NCBI RefSeq assembly: GCF_001695855.1
Contig: NZ_MBSS01000023.1
Coordinates: 124,001-188,000, forward strand
Direction: 5' to 3'
Length of the DNA stretch: 64,000 nucleotides
Source of the DNA: Ensifer sp. LC163
GTDB lineage: Bacteria; Pseudomonadota; Alphaproteobacteria; Rhizobiales; Rhizobiaceae
Shown: positions 17,201-26,131 of the stretch, one piece after another
How positions within the stretch are numbered: the first letter of the stretch is position 1
How the letters are laid out: each line of letters starts with the position of its first letter
Translations under genes and position numbers: made by a program
The notes under the pieces: generated by a model
What the model was told of the DNA's origin: nothing
Databases searched by the model: none
What the model saw: only the letters and a program-made list of their open reading frames with translations

Positions 17201-18055
17201 TCAAGCCTCGAAATCGCCGAACACGTCCTGCAGCCGCGTCAGCATGCCGACACGTTCGCTGACCTCGTCGCCGAGAACGACGATGACGTTGCTGAGCATC
17301 AGGTCCATGACGGCAATCGTCGTGGCCGCGCCGTCCCACAAGGGCCCATGTGAACCCGGGACGACAAGGCAGATATCGGACACTTCCGCTGCCCAGGGGC
17401 AATATTCGTCGGTGTAGAGGATGACCTTGACGCCGGCCCGGCGTGCCTCCATCGCGAGCGGCTTCGCCTTGGCCGCGAAGCGCCGCACGTCGTGCAGGAA
17501 GAGCACGCGGCCCTCTACCGAACCATCGAGCAGCTCCGAATAGGTGCCGTTCACGCCGTCGACGAACTGGACCCGCGGCCGGGTGTAGGACAGCTGGCTG
17601 GCAAAATACTGGGCGATGCCGCGCACGTTCTGATAGGCGGCGACATAGACCTCGCTGGCGCCGATCAGCGCATCGATCGCCTGCTGCCATTCCGGCGAGG
17701 TGGTCAGCTCGTAGACCATGCCGAGATTGTTGATCTGTTCCTGGATCAGCCCGGCGAGCAGCTTGCCCTCGCGAATATCCTCGCGCAGCCTATCGACGGG
17801 TCCCTTCACCTGCCAGGCCGGGTTGGAATTGCCGCGTCGCAGCTCGTGCTTCAGCTGGTCGAGCCCATCGAAGCCCATGCGCCTGAGGTAACGCCCGATG
17901 GTCATCGGCGACAGCTCGAGACGGCTCGCGATCGACTTCGCCGTTTCGAACGGGATCTCGGCCAGATTGCGCTCGATGTAATGGGCAATCAGCCTGTCGG
18001 ATTTCGACCGCCTGAGTTCCTCGCTCTGCACGAGCTTCAGGATTCGTTGTGCCAC
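17201..18055 (-). CDS. RpiR family regulator with SIS domain
   Basis: A 284-residue regulator. The N-terminal helix-turn-helix is SIASRLELSPMTIGRYLRRMGF and the SIS domain spans ~120-250 (ASEVYVAAYQNVRGIAQYFA; RVLFLHDVRRFA). The GTG at 18055 is chosen because GGGGAGGGGAC lies just upstream; reading the frame further back uses a TTG inside the neighbouring RIME-like repeat, which is not credible. It lies downstream of the Pot-type binding-protein gene on the same strand and probably controls the divergent pot/peptidase cluster. Its SIS domain lacks an obvious phosphosugar signature, so the effector may be a different ligand. Confidence 0.85.
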   Translation of the reverse strand: MAQRILKLVQSEELRRSKSDRLIAHYIERNLAEIPFETAKSIASRLELSPMTIGRYLRRMGFDGLDQLKHELRRGNSNPAWQVKGPVDRLREDIREGKLLAGLIQEQINNLGMVYELTTSPEWQQAIDALIGASEVYVAAYQNVRGIAQYFASQLSYTRPRVQFVDGVNGTYSELLDGSVEGRVLFLHDVRRFAAKAKPLAMEARRAGVKVILYTDEYCPWAAEVSDICLVVPGSHGPLWDGAATTIAVMDLMLSNVIVVLGDEVSERVGMLTRLQDVFGDFEA

Positions 18056-18084
18056 GTCCCCTCCCCGGAGGTACTCCCGCCCGC

Positions 18085-18189
18085 TTACAGCGCCGCGCGT
18101 CAAACATGACGCGCAAAGGACGCTGTAATGCTTCTAACTTGCTGCATAATTTTATCCGTTAATCGGATCCGATTTCCGGAATTATGCAG
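18085..18189 (+). repeat. RIME-like intergenic palindromic element, copy 1
   Basis: A composite of two palindromes. The first runs from TTACAGCG to CGCTGTAA and encloses the smaller inverted repeat GCGCGTCA...TGACGCGC. The second runs from CTGCATAAT to ATTATGCAG around ATCGGATCCGAT. Copies occur at 23452, 44363, 48699 and 61502. Size and two-palindrome design match the Rhizobium intergenic mosaic elements (RIME). Confidence 0.8.
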
Positions 18190-18221
18190 TGGGCGGGCGG
18201 AATTGCCGATCTTTGCCGCCT

Positions 18222-19301
18222 TTACTGCGCCGTCTTCACCTTGGTCCAGACGCGATCGAGCTGGCGCACGCCGGAGCCCAGGTCCTCGAAGATCTGGAGC
18301 CGTTGCATCGTTTCGGGCGTCGGGTTGATCTCCTTGCTATTCTTGATCTGGTCGGGGGTCAATTGCCGCGCCGGCACGTTGGCGGTGCCGTTGGTCTGCT
18401 GGGAGACGTTGAGCGCCGCCACTTCGGGGCGGGTGTAAAACTGCAGAAACTTGATGGCGTTGTCCTTGTTCGGCGCCGTCTTCAAGACGCAGATATCCTC
18501 CTGATACATGGTCGCCCCCTCCTCGGGGATCACGTAGCCGAGGTCCTTCTGGTTGGCGAAGACGTCGACCATCGCGCCGACGAAGAAATGCCCGGCGGCC
18601 ACGTCGCCGGACTGCACCATGGGCCGGGTATCGTAGGTGAAGGCCGCGACGTCAGGTTTCATCGCGATGATCGTATCGGCCGCCTGCTGCAGCTCTGCCG
18701 GGTCTGTGGAGTTGACCTTGTGTCCGTTGAGGATTAGCCCGACTGCCAGAACCTCGCGCATGTCGTCGAGGAGGGTGAACTTCAGGCCCTTTTCCTTGAC
18801 GGTCGCGATCAGGTCCTTCCAGCCGACGACGTCCTTGCCCAGGACCCTGCGGTTGTAGACGATGCCAACGGTTCCGAAGGCGTAGGGCAGGCAATATTCG
18901 CCCTTGGGATCGCTCTTTGCCCGCAGGAACGCCGGGTCGATGTTCTTGAAGCCCTCATAGGCATTGATATCGGTCTTCTCCAGCAAGTCGAGCTTGGACA
19001 TGATGTCCTGCATGTGCACCGACGGGAAGACGACATCGTAGCCGGTCGCACCGCCCTGGATCTTCGCCAGCATCTCCTCGTTGGAAGAGTAGGTTGAAAG
19101 ATTGACCTTGATCTGGGTCTCTTCCTCGAATTTCTTCAGGACCGCCGGATTGATGTATTCGCCCCAGTTGTAGATGTTGAGCTCGGCCGCATGGCCGAGA
19201 CCCGTCGTGGCGATCAAGGCGGACAGCGAGAATGCAGCGGCCCGTGCGGAGCCGAAGAGTTTGGCCCTGGTCGCCCGGATGACGCGGCTTGCTTTTGTCA
19301 T
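18222..19301 (-). CDS. Polyamine-type ABC substrate-binding protein (PotD-like)
   Basis: A 359-residue periplasmic protein. It has an N-terminal signal peptide with twin-arginine-like Arg residues (RVIRATRAKLFGSARAAAF), then the family start ELNIYNWGEYINPAVLKKFEEET, followed by GYDVVFPSVHMQDIM, LPYAFGTVGIVYN and a C-terminal EINPTPETMQRL. Members bind spermidine, putrescine or related amines and peptides. It is divergent from the ATPase and two permeases, so this unit encodes one complete ABC importer. GGAGA precedes the ATG. The true ligand is uncertain because the last gene of the cluster is an aminopeptidase. Confidence 0.87.
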   Translation of the reverse strand: MTKASRVIRATRAKLFGSARAAAFSLSALIATTGLGHAAELNIYNWGEYINPAVLKKFEEETQIKVNLSTYSSNEEMLAKIQGGATGYDVVFPSVHMQDIMSKLDLLEKTDINAYEGFKNIDPAFLRAKSDPKGEYCLPYAFGTVGIVYNRRVLGKDVVGWKDLIATVKEKGLKFTLLDDMREVLAVGLILNGHKVNSTDPAELQQAADTIIAMKPDVAAFTYDTRPMVQSGDVAAGHFFVGAMVDVFANQKDLGYVIPEEGATMYQEDICVLKTAPNKDNAIKFLQFYTRPEVAALNVSQQTNGTANVPARQLTPDQIKNSKEINPTPETMQRLQIFEDLGSGVRQLDRVWTKVKTAQ

Positions 19302-19389
19302 AGATAGTCTCCTCTAGTGGTTCATGGGGCTTGCGACCCCAGGGTCGGACCGTTCCCTGGTCCTTGCCCGGCTCCGGCTTCTGCGGCCG

Positions 19390-19450
19390 TTGACACCGAT
19401 GAGCAAATGGTATCCATATATCCAAAACGCACAAGCGTTATTTAAATAAC
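19390..19450 (+). promoter_or_regulatory. Promoter and 14 bp palindromic operator for the pot-like operon
   Basis: TTGACA at 19390-19395 is followed by -10-like TCCATA (17-base spacer, 19413-19418) or CATATA (19415-19420). Downstream at 19437-19450 lies the perfect palindrome GTTATTTAAATAAC, 17 bases before the ATPase start codon. It would sit across the early transcript, a natural repressor site, probably for the RpiR protein of this cluster. Confidence 0.5.
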
Positions 19451-19467
19451 ATTTTGGGGAATGACAG

Positions 19468-20559
19468 ATGCAGGATTCCATTGTCCGGCTGGAGGGGGCG
19501 AGCAAGGCCTTCGCCACTCCGGAGGGCGGGAACGTGACCGCGCTCGATGCCATCGATCTTCAGGTGCGGCGCAACGAGTTCCTGACGCTTCTCGGGCCAT
19601 CCGGTTGCGGCAAGACCACGCTGTTGCAGGCGATCAGCGGCTTCGTCGAGCTCGACGGCGGCCGCATCCTGATCGACGGGGAGGACATGACCGACAGGCC
19701 ACCCTACCGCCGACCCGTCAACACCGTGTTCCAGAACTACGCGCTCTTTCCGCACATGACCGTCGGCGAAAACACCGCCTACGCGCTGGAGGTCGCCGGC
19801 GTCGCCAAGGCAAAACGGCGCGAACAGGTGGCAGCGGCACTGAAGATGGTCGGCCTTGCGGACATGGAGGGTCGGCGTCCACGCCAGCTCTCCGGCGGCC
19901 AGCAGCAACGCGTCGCGCTTGCCCGTGCCATCATCGCGCGCCCGAAACTGCTTTTGCTCGACGAGCCGCTTTCGGCCCTCGACAAGAACCTGCGCCAGGC
20001 CATGCAGATCGAGCTGAAGACGCTGCAGCACGAACTCGGCATCTCCTTCATCTTCGTGACGCACGACCAGCAGGAGGCGCTGACCATGTCGGACCGTGTG
20101 GCCGTTCTCTCCGGCGGGCGCATCCAGCAGCTCGACACGCCACGGGCGATCTACGACCGCCCGGTCAACAGCTTCGTCGCAACCTTCATCGGTGCGAGCA
20201 ATCTCTTCGACGGCCGGATCGATGGCGAGCGGTTGATGACCAGCGACGGCACGCAGATCCGCCATCGTCGATCCCCATCAGCGGCATCGGGTGCAGCGAC
20301 AGCACTGATCCGGCCCGAGCAATTCTTTCTCGCGGATGGAGATGAACGGTTTCCCACCCTCGACGTCGACCTCGAGGCGATCGTCTTCGTCGGCTCGACC
20401 TTCGAATTGTTCGGCCGCACACAGGCAGGCAGAAAGATCGTCGCCGAGATCCCGGCCGGCCGGCGCAGCCTGATCGGCGACATCGAGCGGACGCGCCGCG
20501 CCAGGCTCGCCTACGATCCGGCGGCCGTTCACCTGATCCAGCCCTGCGCGGAGGCGTGA
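19468..20559 (+). CDS. ABC transporter ATP-binding protein (PotA-like)
   Basis: A 363-residue ATPase: Walker A GPSGCGKTT (~residue 43), signature LSGGQQQRVALARAI, Walker B LLLLDEPLSALD, switch FVTHDQQEAL and a C-terminal TOBE domain with IRPEQFFLADG. It drives the polyamine-type importer. GGGGA precedes the ATG at a good distance. It is one base from the next gene, so potA-, potB- and potC-like genes and the peptidase form one operon. Confidence 0.9.
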   Translation: MQDSIVRLEGASKAFATPEGGNVTALDAIDLQVRRNEFLTLLGPSGCGKTTLLQAISGFVELDGGRILIDGEDMTDRPPYRRPVNTVFQNYALFPHMTVGENTAYALEVAGVAKAKRREQVAAALKMVGLADMEGRRPRQLSGGQQQRVALARAIIARPKLLLLDEPLSALDKNLRQAMQIELKTLQHELGISFIFVTHDQQEALTMSDRVAVLSGGRIQQLDTPRAIYDRPVNSFVATFIGASNLFDGRIDGERLMTSDGTQIRHRRSPSAASGAATALIRPEQFFLADGDERFPTLDVDLEAIVFVGSTFELFGRTQAGRKIVAEIPAGRRSLIGDIERTRRARLAYDPAAVHLIQPCAEA

Positions 20560-20560
20560 C

Positions 20561-21460
20561 ATGTCGATCGCCAGTCGCCGTCGTGCCCAGCTCACCGTCC
20601 TGCTCGGCCCAGTTTCCCTGTTCCTTGCCGTCTTCTTCCTCGGTCCGCTCGCCATCATGATGGTCACGAGCTTTCTGGCGCCGGGTCTTTACGGCGGCGT
20701 CGAGTGGACCTTCTACCCCCACAACTTCGGCCGCATCCTCGGCTTTGCCGATCCGATGTTCGAGGATTTCGATCCCGTCTATATCGCCATCTTCATCCGC
20801 TCGGTAAAAATCGCCGCACTGACCGTCATTGCCGCGCTGCTGGTTTGCTATCCCGCAGCCTTCTGCATCGCCCGCCTGTCGGAGCGGTGGAAAAACTTCT
20901 GCCTGTTCCTCATCACCCTTCCCTTCTTCACCAGCCTGATCGTTCGCCTCTTCGTCTGGGTGCTGATCCTGCGCCAGACCGGGCTCGTCAACGAGATGCT
21001 GCTGTCGAGCGGACTGATCGCCCGACCGCTCGACCTGATCTATACGGATGGCGCCATCATTCTCGGCATGGTCTATGTTTTCATTCCGTTCATGTTCATG
21101 CCGGTCTATGCCAGCGTCGAGAAGCTGGACTGGACTCTGGTGCGCGCCTCGCTTGATCTGGGCGCCGGACCGATCCGCACATTCTGGCGCGTCATCCTGC
21201 CACTAACGGCGCCCGGCATCGTCGGAGGCGCGATCATCGTCTTCATCCCGGCGCTCGGCAACTTCGTCGTTCCTGCCATTCTCGGCGGCGCCAAGGTGAT
21301 GATGCTCGGCAATCTCATCGAGCAGCAGTTCCTGGCTGCCCGCAACTGGCCGTTCGGCTCGGCGCTGGCGATGATGGTCATGAGCGTGATGCTGGTGCTG
21401 TTGCTCGTCCATGTGCTTGCATCGGGCCGCCGCGGCACCGACGCTGCGCTCAATCGCTGA
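20561..21460 (+). CDS. ABC transporter permease (PotB-like)
   Basis: A 299-residue inner membrane protein with six predicted membrane segments. The EAA-like loop RASLDLGAGPIRTFWRVILPLTAPGI contacts the ATPase. Sequence and place fit the first permease of polyamine-type importers. It starts one base after the ATPase stop, with GGAGG inside the end of that gene. Confidence 0.88.
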   Translation: MSIASRRRAQLTVLLGPVSLFLAVFFLGPLAIMMVTSFLAPGLYGGVEWTFYPHNFGRILGFADPMFEDFDPVYIAIFIRSVKIAALTVIAALLVCYPAAFCIARLSERWKNFCLFLITLPFFTSLIVRLFVWVLILRQTGLVNEMLLSSGLIARPLDLIYTDGAIILGMVYVFIPFMFMPVYASVEKLDWTLVRASLDLGAGPIRTFWRVILPLTAPGIVGGAIIVFIPALGNFVVPAILGGAKVMMLGNLIEQQFLAARNWPFGSALAMMVMSVMLVLLLVHVLASGRRGTDAALNR

Positions 21461-21468
21461 GGCTACCC

Positions 21469-22299
21469 ATGAAGATCGCTCAATCCCTCTTCCGCGGCAG
21501 CCTCCTGGCCTACACCGCCATCTTCTTCGCCTTCATCTACATTCCGCTGGTGCTGATCGCCGTCTATTCGTTCAACGCCAACCCGGTCAACATGATGACC
21601 TGGACCGGCTTCACCACCGAATGGTACGCTCAGGTCCTCGGCTTCAAGACGACGATTTCCGAAAACGCGCTCTACATCGAATCGACCGGCCAACTTATTC
21701 AGGCGGTGTGGAACAGCCTCGTCATCGCCACCTCCACGACACTGATCGCCACACTCTTCGGCACGGCGATCGCGATCGGCCTCCATCGCTTCAATTTTCT
21801 CGGCCAGCGCTTCTACCGGGTGATCATGTTCATGCCGATGCTGATGCCTGACATCGTGCTCGGCATCGCGCTGCTGATCTTCTTCGTCAATTCGGGGATC
21901 AACCTCGGCCTGACGACGATCGTCATCGGGCAATGCACCTTCCTGATTTCCTACGTCTTCATCGTCGTCTCGGCGCGGCTGGCCGGCATGGACAGGACAC
22001 TCGAGAACGCCTCGGCCGACCTTGGCGCCGACGAATGGACGACGTTTCGGCGCGTGGTGCTGCCGCAGCTTCTGCCCGGCATCGTCGGCGGCGCCCTGCT
22101 CGCCTTCATCATCTCGATGGATGATCTGGTGATCACCTACTTCATCGCCGGCGTCGACGTGACGACGCTGCCGATGTTCATCTTCGCCATGCTTCGGCGC
22201 GGCATCAAACCGGAGATCAATGCGATCGCCGTGATGATGCTGACCTTCTCCTTCGTCGTCGCCTCCCTTGGCCTCTACCTCCGCTCCCGGCAGAAATGA
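21469..22299 (+). CDS. ABC transporter permease (PotC-like)
   Basis: A 276-residue inner membrane protein with six membrane segments and the EAA-like loop NASADLGADEWTTFRRVVLPQLLPGI. It forms the second half of the importer channel. The stop codon overlaps the start of the peptidase gene (ATGA at 22296-22299), so uptake and peptidase synthesis are translationally coupled. Confidence 0.88.
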   Translation: MKIAQSLFRGSLLAYTAIFFAFIYIPLVLIAVYSFNANPVNMMTWTGFTTEWYAQVLGFKTTISENALYIESTGQLIQAVWNSLVIATSTTLIATLFGTAIAIGLHRFNFLGQRFYRVIMFMPMLMPDIVLGIALLIFFVNSGINLGLTTIVIGQCTFLISYVFIVVSARLAGMDRTLENASADLGADEWTTFRRVVLPQLLPGIVGGALLAFIISMDDLVITYFIAGVDVTTLPMFIFAMLRRGIKPEINAIAVMMLTFSFVVASLGLYLRSRQK

Positions 22300-23426
22300 T
22301 CATGGACAACAAACGCATACCCGCCCCTCAAACCCGCGCCCGAGACCTCGGCCTGCCATTTACGGGCCGCACCGGCCCCTTCAACGCCATCACCGACGTC
22401 GCGGGGATAGCCGTTGGCTTCCATACGGTCTCGGAGGACACGCCGCGCCCGGGCCGCAAACGCCCGGTCAGAACGGGGGTCACGGCCATCCTGCCGCATG
22501 CGGGCTCGCCCGTGCCCGTTCCGGTCTATGCGGGCGTGCACCGTTTCAACGGCAACGGCGAGATGACCGGCACCCACTGGATCGAGGATGGCGGTTCCTT
22601 CCTCGGGCCGGTGATGATCACCAATACCCATGCGGTCGGGATGACCCACCACGCCACGATCAAGTGGATGCTGGAGCGCTACGCCTCCACCTATGACAGC
22701 GACGATTTTCTCTGGATCATGCCGGTGGTCGCCGAAACCTATGATGGTGTGTTGAACGACATCAACGGCCAGCCGATCGGCGAGGCGGAGGTCCGGGCAG
22801 CGCTCGACACCGCTGTCGGCGGGCCTGTCCAGGAGGGCAATTGCGGCGGCGGCACCGGCATGATCGCCTATGGCTTCAAGGGCGGCACGGGCACCGCCTC
22901 GCGGGTCGTCGCGTTCGGCGGGAGGGACTATACGATCGGCACGCTCGTTCAGGCAAACCACGGCCAGCGCGACTGGCTGACGATTTGCGGTGTGCCGGTC
23001 GGCGAACACATGCGCGATGGCACGCCGCAGAGCCAGATGCAGGAGCGTGGCTCGATCATCGTCGTGATCGCCACCGATCTGCCGATGGCCCCGCATCAAC
23101 TCAAGCGCCTCGCCCGCCGGGCGGCGATCGGCATCGGCCGCAACGGCACGCCCGGCGGCAACAATTCCGGCGACATCTTCCTGGCGTTTTCGACTGCCAA
23201 CCCGCAGCCGATGGCACATCGCGCCCCGCCTCGCCTCGCGCTTGAGGTCGTCAATGACGAAATGCTCGACCCGGTCTATCTGGCAGCGGTCGACAGCGTC
23301 GAAGAGGCGGTGGTCAATGCCATGCTTGCGGCCGAAGATTCCGGCGGCACCGCCCATGACCGGTTCAGGATCGACGCCATCAAGCACGGGCCGCTTCTCG
23401 AGGTCATGCGGAAGTACGGGCGTTGA
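22296..23426 (+). CDS. P1 family peptidase (DmpA/BapA-like aminopeptidase)
   Basis: A 376-residue N-terminal-nucleophile enzyme. Family marks are the N-terminal ARDLGLPFTGRTGPFNAITDV, TGVTAILPH, EGNCGGGTGMIAYGFKGGTG and the self-cleavage site GGNNSGD, where cleavage before Ser291 would create the active beta subunit. Relatives release N-terminal L- or D-amino acids or cleave beta-peptides. No signal peptide is present, so it acts in the cytoplasm on imported substrate. It overlaps the potC-like gene, which argues that the transporter brings in small peptides or amides of an amine. An ATG at 22302 is a possible alternative start. Confidence 0.87.
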   Translation: MIMDNKRIPAPQTRARDLGLPFTGRTGPFNAITDVAGIAVGFHTVSEDTPRPGRKRPVRTGVTAILPHAGSPVPVPVYAGVHRFNGNGEMTGTHWIEDGGSFLGPVMITNTHAVGMTHHATIKWMLERYASTYDSDDFLWIMPVVAETYDGVLNDINGQPIGEAEVRAALDTAVGGPVQEGNCGGGTGMIAYGFKGGTGTASRVVAFGGRDYTIGTLVQANHGQRDWLTICGVPVGEHMRDGTPQSQMQERGSIIVVIATDLPMAPHQLKRLARRAAIGIGRNGTPGGNNSGDIFLAFSTANPQPMAHRAPPRLALEVVNDEMLDPVYLAAVDSVEEAVVNAMLAAEDSGGTAHDRFRIDAIKHGPLLEVMRKYGR

Positions 23427-23451
23427 CGCTATTCCGGCTTTTCCCACTCGC

Positions 23452-23525
23452 TACCGCATAATTCCTTAAATCGGATCCGATTTAAGGAATTATGTAGCAA
23501 GTTTAAAGCGTTACAGCGTCCTTGC
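23452..23525 (-). repeat. RIME-like element, copy 2 (truncated)
   Basis: The CTGCATAAT-type palindrome is nearly complete (ACCGCATAATTCC...GGAATTATGTAG) and is followed by TTACAGCGTCCTTGCG, after which similarity to the other copies stops. The second palindrome is thus cut short. It lies between the two converging units and may act as their transcription end. Confidence 0.7.
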
Positions 23526-23608
23526 GGTCCGTAGCGATGTGATCTGCCGATTTGGAACGTGGCTTGTCTTCCTGGGCAGCTGAGCAACGCAAGGGCAGAT
23601 TGGGCGTC

Positions 23609-26008
23609 CTATCCCACCTGCCTGAACGTCCGGCGGCTGCGGCTCAACGCGATCGACTCGGCCGCATCGAGGATGGAGTCGGTATCGATACCGAAATGCG
23701 CGTAGAGGTCGGCGATCGTACCCGTCTGCCCGAAATGCTCGACGCCGAGCGATACGGTCCGGTGGCCATGCACCGATCCGAACCAGCCGAGCGCGGCGGG
23801 ATGACCATCCGTCACCGTAATGATCTCGCACGTATCGGACAGCGGCGCCAGCAGCGCCTCGATGTGGCTTTCCGCACCGTGATGGCCGTTACGGCGGGCA
23901 CGCTGGGCCGCGGTCCAGCCGGCGTTGAGCCGGTCGGCCGACGTCACCGCCAGCACCGCGACATCGCGATGACGTTCCGCAAGCCGCCCGGCCGCCATCA
24001 GCACTTCGGGGGCGACGCAACCTTGATAGGCCAGCACCAGCTGAGTGTTCGGTCGCGGCTCGCGCAGCCAATAGGCGCCGTCGATCACCCCCTGGCGGAA
24101 GGCCGCATCCTCGCGGCGCTGCATCTGTTCCAGCGGACGGGTCGTCAACCGGAGATAGACGGAACCGCCCGTCGTATCGCGCAGCCATGTCCGTTCGTCA
24201 TGCACGGCGTCGCCGTTACGCTGCATATAGTCGAAGGACCAGTCCATGATCACCGAGAGCTCGTCGAGATAGGCGGGCTCGAAGCTGGCAAGCCCGTCCT
24301 GGCTCATGCCGATCAGTTGCGATCCGATCGACTGGTGGGCGCCGCCCTCAGGCGCCAACGTGACGCCCGACGGGGTGCCGACAATCATGAACCGCGCATC
24401 CTGGTAGCAGGCATAATTCAGGGCATCGAGTCCGCGCGCCACGAACGGATCGTAGACCGTGCCGATCGGTAGCAGGCGCTCGCCGAACACCGAATGGGAA
24501 AGACCGGCCGCACCTAAGAGCAGGAAGAGGTTCATCTCGGCAATGCCGAGCTCGATATGCTGTCCACCGGGACCGAAGGCCCATTTCTGCGCCGAGGGAA
24601 CCTTCTCGTCGCGGAACGTGTCGGCCTGCATTTCTCGGGCGAAAAGGCCGCGCCTGTTGACCCAGGGCCCGAGATTCGTTGAGACGGTCACGTCTGGCGC
24701 CATCGTCACGATGCGCGCGGCAAGCGCGTCGTCGCGCTGTGCCAGGGCATCAAGGATCTTGCCGAAACCCGCCTGGGTGGAAAGCTCGCGATCATCAAGG
24801 AGAACCGGCCCGGCAGATGCTACCGGTTCCGACTTGAACCGCCGGGTGCCCTTGGCAAAGAACGGCACGCTTTTCAGAAAGGTCTTCGCTGCCTCGGCGT
24901 CGGCAACCGCCGCAAACTCCTCCCATTCCTCGCCGGCGCTGACCCCAATCTTCTGCTGGAAATCCTGCATCTGTGCCTTCGTCATCAGGCCGGCATGGTT
25001 ATCCTTGTGGCCGGCCAGCGGCGTTCCCCAGCCCTTGATCGTATAGGCGAGAAAGACCGTCGGGCGGTCATGGTCGATGCTTGCAAAGGTCTCGGCAAGC
25101 GTCTGGATGCAATGGCCGCCGAGATTGCTCATCAGCTCGGACAGCTCGTCGTCGCTGCGCGAAGCGAGCAGCTTGCTGACATTGCCCTGGTCGCCGATCT
25201 CGTCCTGCAGCCGCTTGCGCCAGGCACTGCCGCCCTGGAAGGTCAAGGCCGAATAGAGCTGGTTGGGGCAGCGATCGATCCAGGCCCGCAGGGTTTCGCC
25301 GCCGGGTTCCTTGAATGCAGCTTCCTGCAAGGCGCCATATTTGACGACCTTCACGTCCCAGCCGAAAGCCGTGAAGATCGCTTCGATCCGTTGCCACAGG
25401 CCTTCGCGAACGACACCGTCGAGGCTCTGGCGGTTGTAGTCGATCACCCACCAGGTATTGCGCAGGTCATGCTTCCAACCCTCCTGCAGGCACTCATAGA
25501 TATTGCCCTCGTCGAGCTCCGCATCGCCGACGAGCGCGATCATGCGGCCGTCGCTGCGCTTTCGTGCCCAAGGCTTCGACGCGATGTAGTCCTGAATGAT
25601 CGAGGCGAAGGCGGTGATGCCGACACCCAGACCAACGGAGCCGGTCGAAAAATCCACGTCGTCGATATCCTTGGTGCGGCTCGGGTAGGATTGCGCGCCG
25701 CCGAAACCGCGGAAATTCTCAAGCTTCTCGCGCGTCTGGTTGCCCATCAGGTACTGGATGGCATGGAAGACTGGTGCCGCATGTGGCTTGACCGCCACGC
25801 GATCCTCCGGCCGAAGGATGTGGAAGTACAGCGCCGTCATGATCGAAACGATCGATGCGCAGGACGCCTGATGTCCGCCGACTTTCACCTCGCCTTTTTC
25901 CCTGACGTGGTTGGCGTTGTGGATCATCCAGCATGCATGCCAGAGAACCTGCCGCTCCAGATCCTTCAGGCATTTCAGCGTGGCGGTCGGCAAAATCGGA
26001 TTTTCCAT
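23609..26008 (-). CDS. 2-oxoacid dehydrogenase E1, homodimeric type (MdeB/AceE-like)
   Basis: A 799-residue thiamine diphosphate enzyme of the transketolase/AceE class. The ThDP-binding motif is GDAELDEGN...WWVIDYNRQSLDG (residues ~165-205), with an N-terminal GGHQASCASIVSIMTALYF substrate channel region and a pyrimidine-binding domain around QHIELGIAEMNLFLLLGAAG. AceE of E. coli is ~887 residues; this is somewhat shorter. No E2 or E3 gene is near, so it must borrow them or act alone. With a divergent Lrp-family gene it matches the Pseudomonas mdeB-mdeR layout, where MdeB oxidises 2-oxobutyrate from methionine. The methionine lyase gene mdeA is absent here. GGGAGGAG precedes the ATG. Confidence 0.85.
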   Translation of the reverse strand: MENPILPTATLKCLKDLERQVLWHACWMIHNANHVREKGEVKVGGHQASCASIVSIMTALYFHILRPEDRVAVKPHAAPVFHAIQYLMGNQTREKLENFRGFGGAQSYPSRTKDIDDVDFSTGSVGLGVGITAFASIIQDYIASKPWARKRSDGRMIALVGDAELDEGNIYECLQEGWKHDLRNTWWVIDYNRQSLDGVVREGLWQRIEAIFTAFGWDVKVVKYGALQEAAFKEPGGETLRAWIDRCPNQLYSALTFQGGSAWRKRLQDEIGDQGNVSKLLASRSDDELSELMSNLGGHCIQTLAETFASIDHDRPTVFLAYTIKGWGTPLAGHKDNHAGLMTKAQMQDFQQKIGVSAGEEWEEFAAVADAEAAKTFLKSVPFFAKGTRRFKSEPVASAGPVLLDDRELSTQAGFGKILDALAQRDDALAARIVTMAPDVTVSTNLGPWVNRRGLFAREMQADTFRDEKVPSAQKWAFGPGGQHIELGIAEMNLFLLLGAAGLSHSVFGERLLPIGTVYDPFVARGLDALNYACYQDARFMIVGTPSGVTLAPEGGAHQSIGSQLIGMSQDGLASFEPAYLDELSVIMDWSFDYMQRNGDAVHDERTWLRDTTGGSVYLRLTTRPLEQMQRREDAAFRQGVIDGAYWLREPRPNTQLVLAYQGCVAPEVLMAAGRLAERHRDVAVLAVTSADRLNAGWTAAQRARRNGHHGAESHIEALLAPLSDTCEIITVTDGHPAALGWFGSVHGHRTVSLGVEHFGQTGTIADLYAHFGIDTDSILDAAESIALSRSRRTFRQVG

Positions 26009-26131
26009 GTCGGCTCCTCCCAGAACCCGGAAACGCTACACCCGACCGCGCGAAATATCCGATCTATCTTTGTTGGAAATTTTGCCGATACCGGCAATAC
26101 TGACCGATGAAACGCCATTTTGGGAAATTTC

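Noticed and set aside
18056-18103. N-terminal extension of the RpiR protein from a TTG in the RIME-like repeat
   Set aside because: A similar MTRGAV start appears at the repeat upstream of the fecI gene, so it comes from the repeat; the GTG at 18055 has a strong ribosome binding site.
22275-23447. 390-residue minus-strand frame over the P1 peptidase gene
   Set aside because: The plus-strand frame has all family motifs including the self-cleavage site; the minus frame has none.
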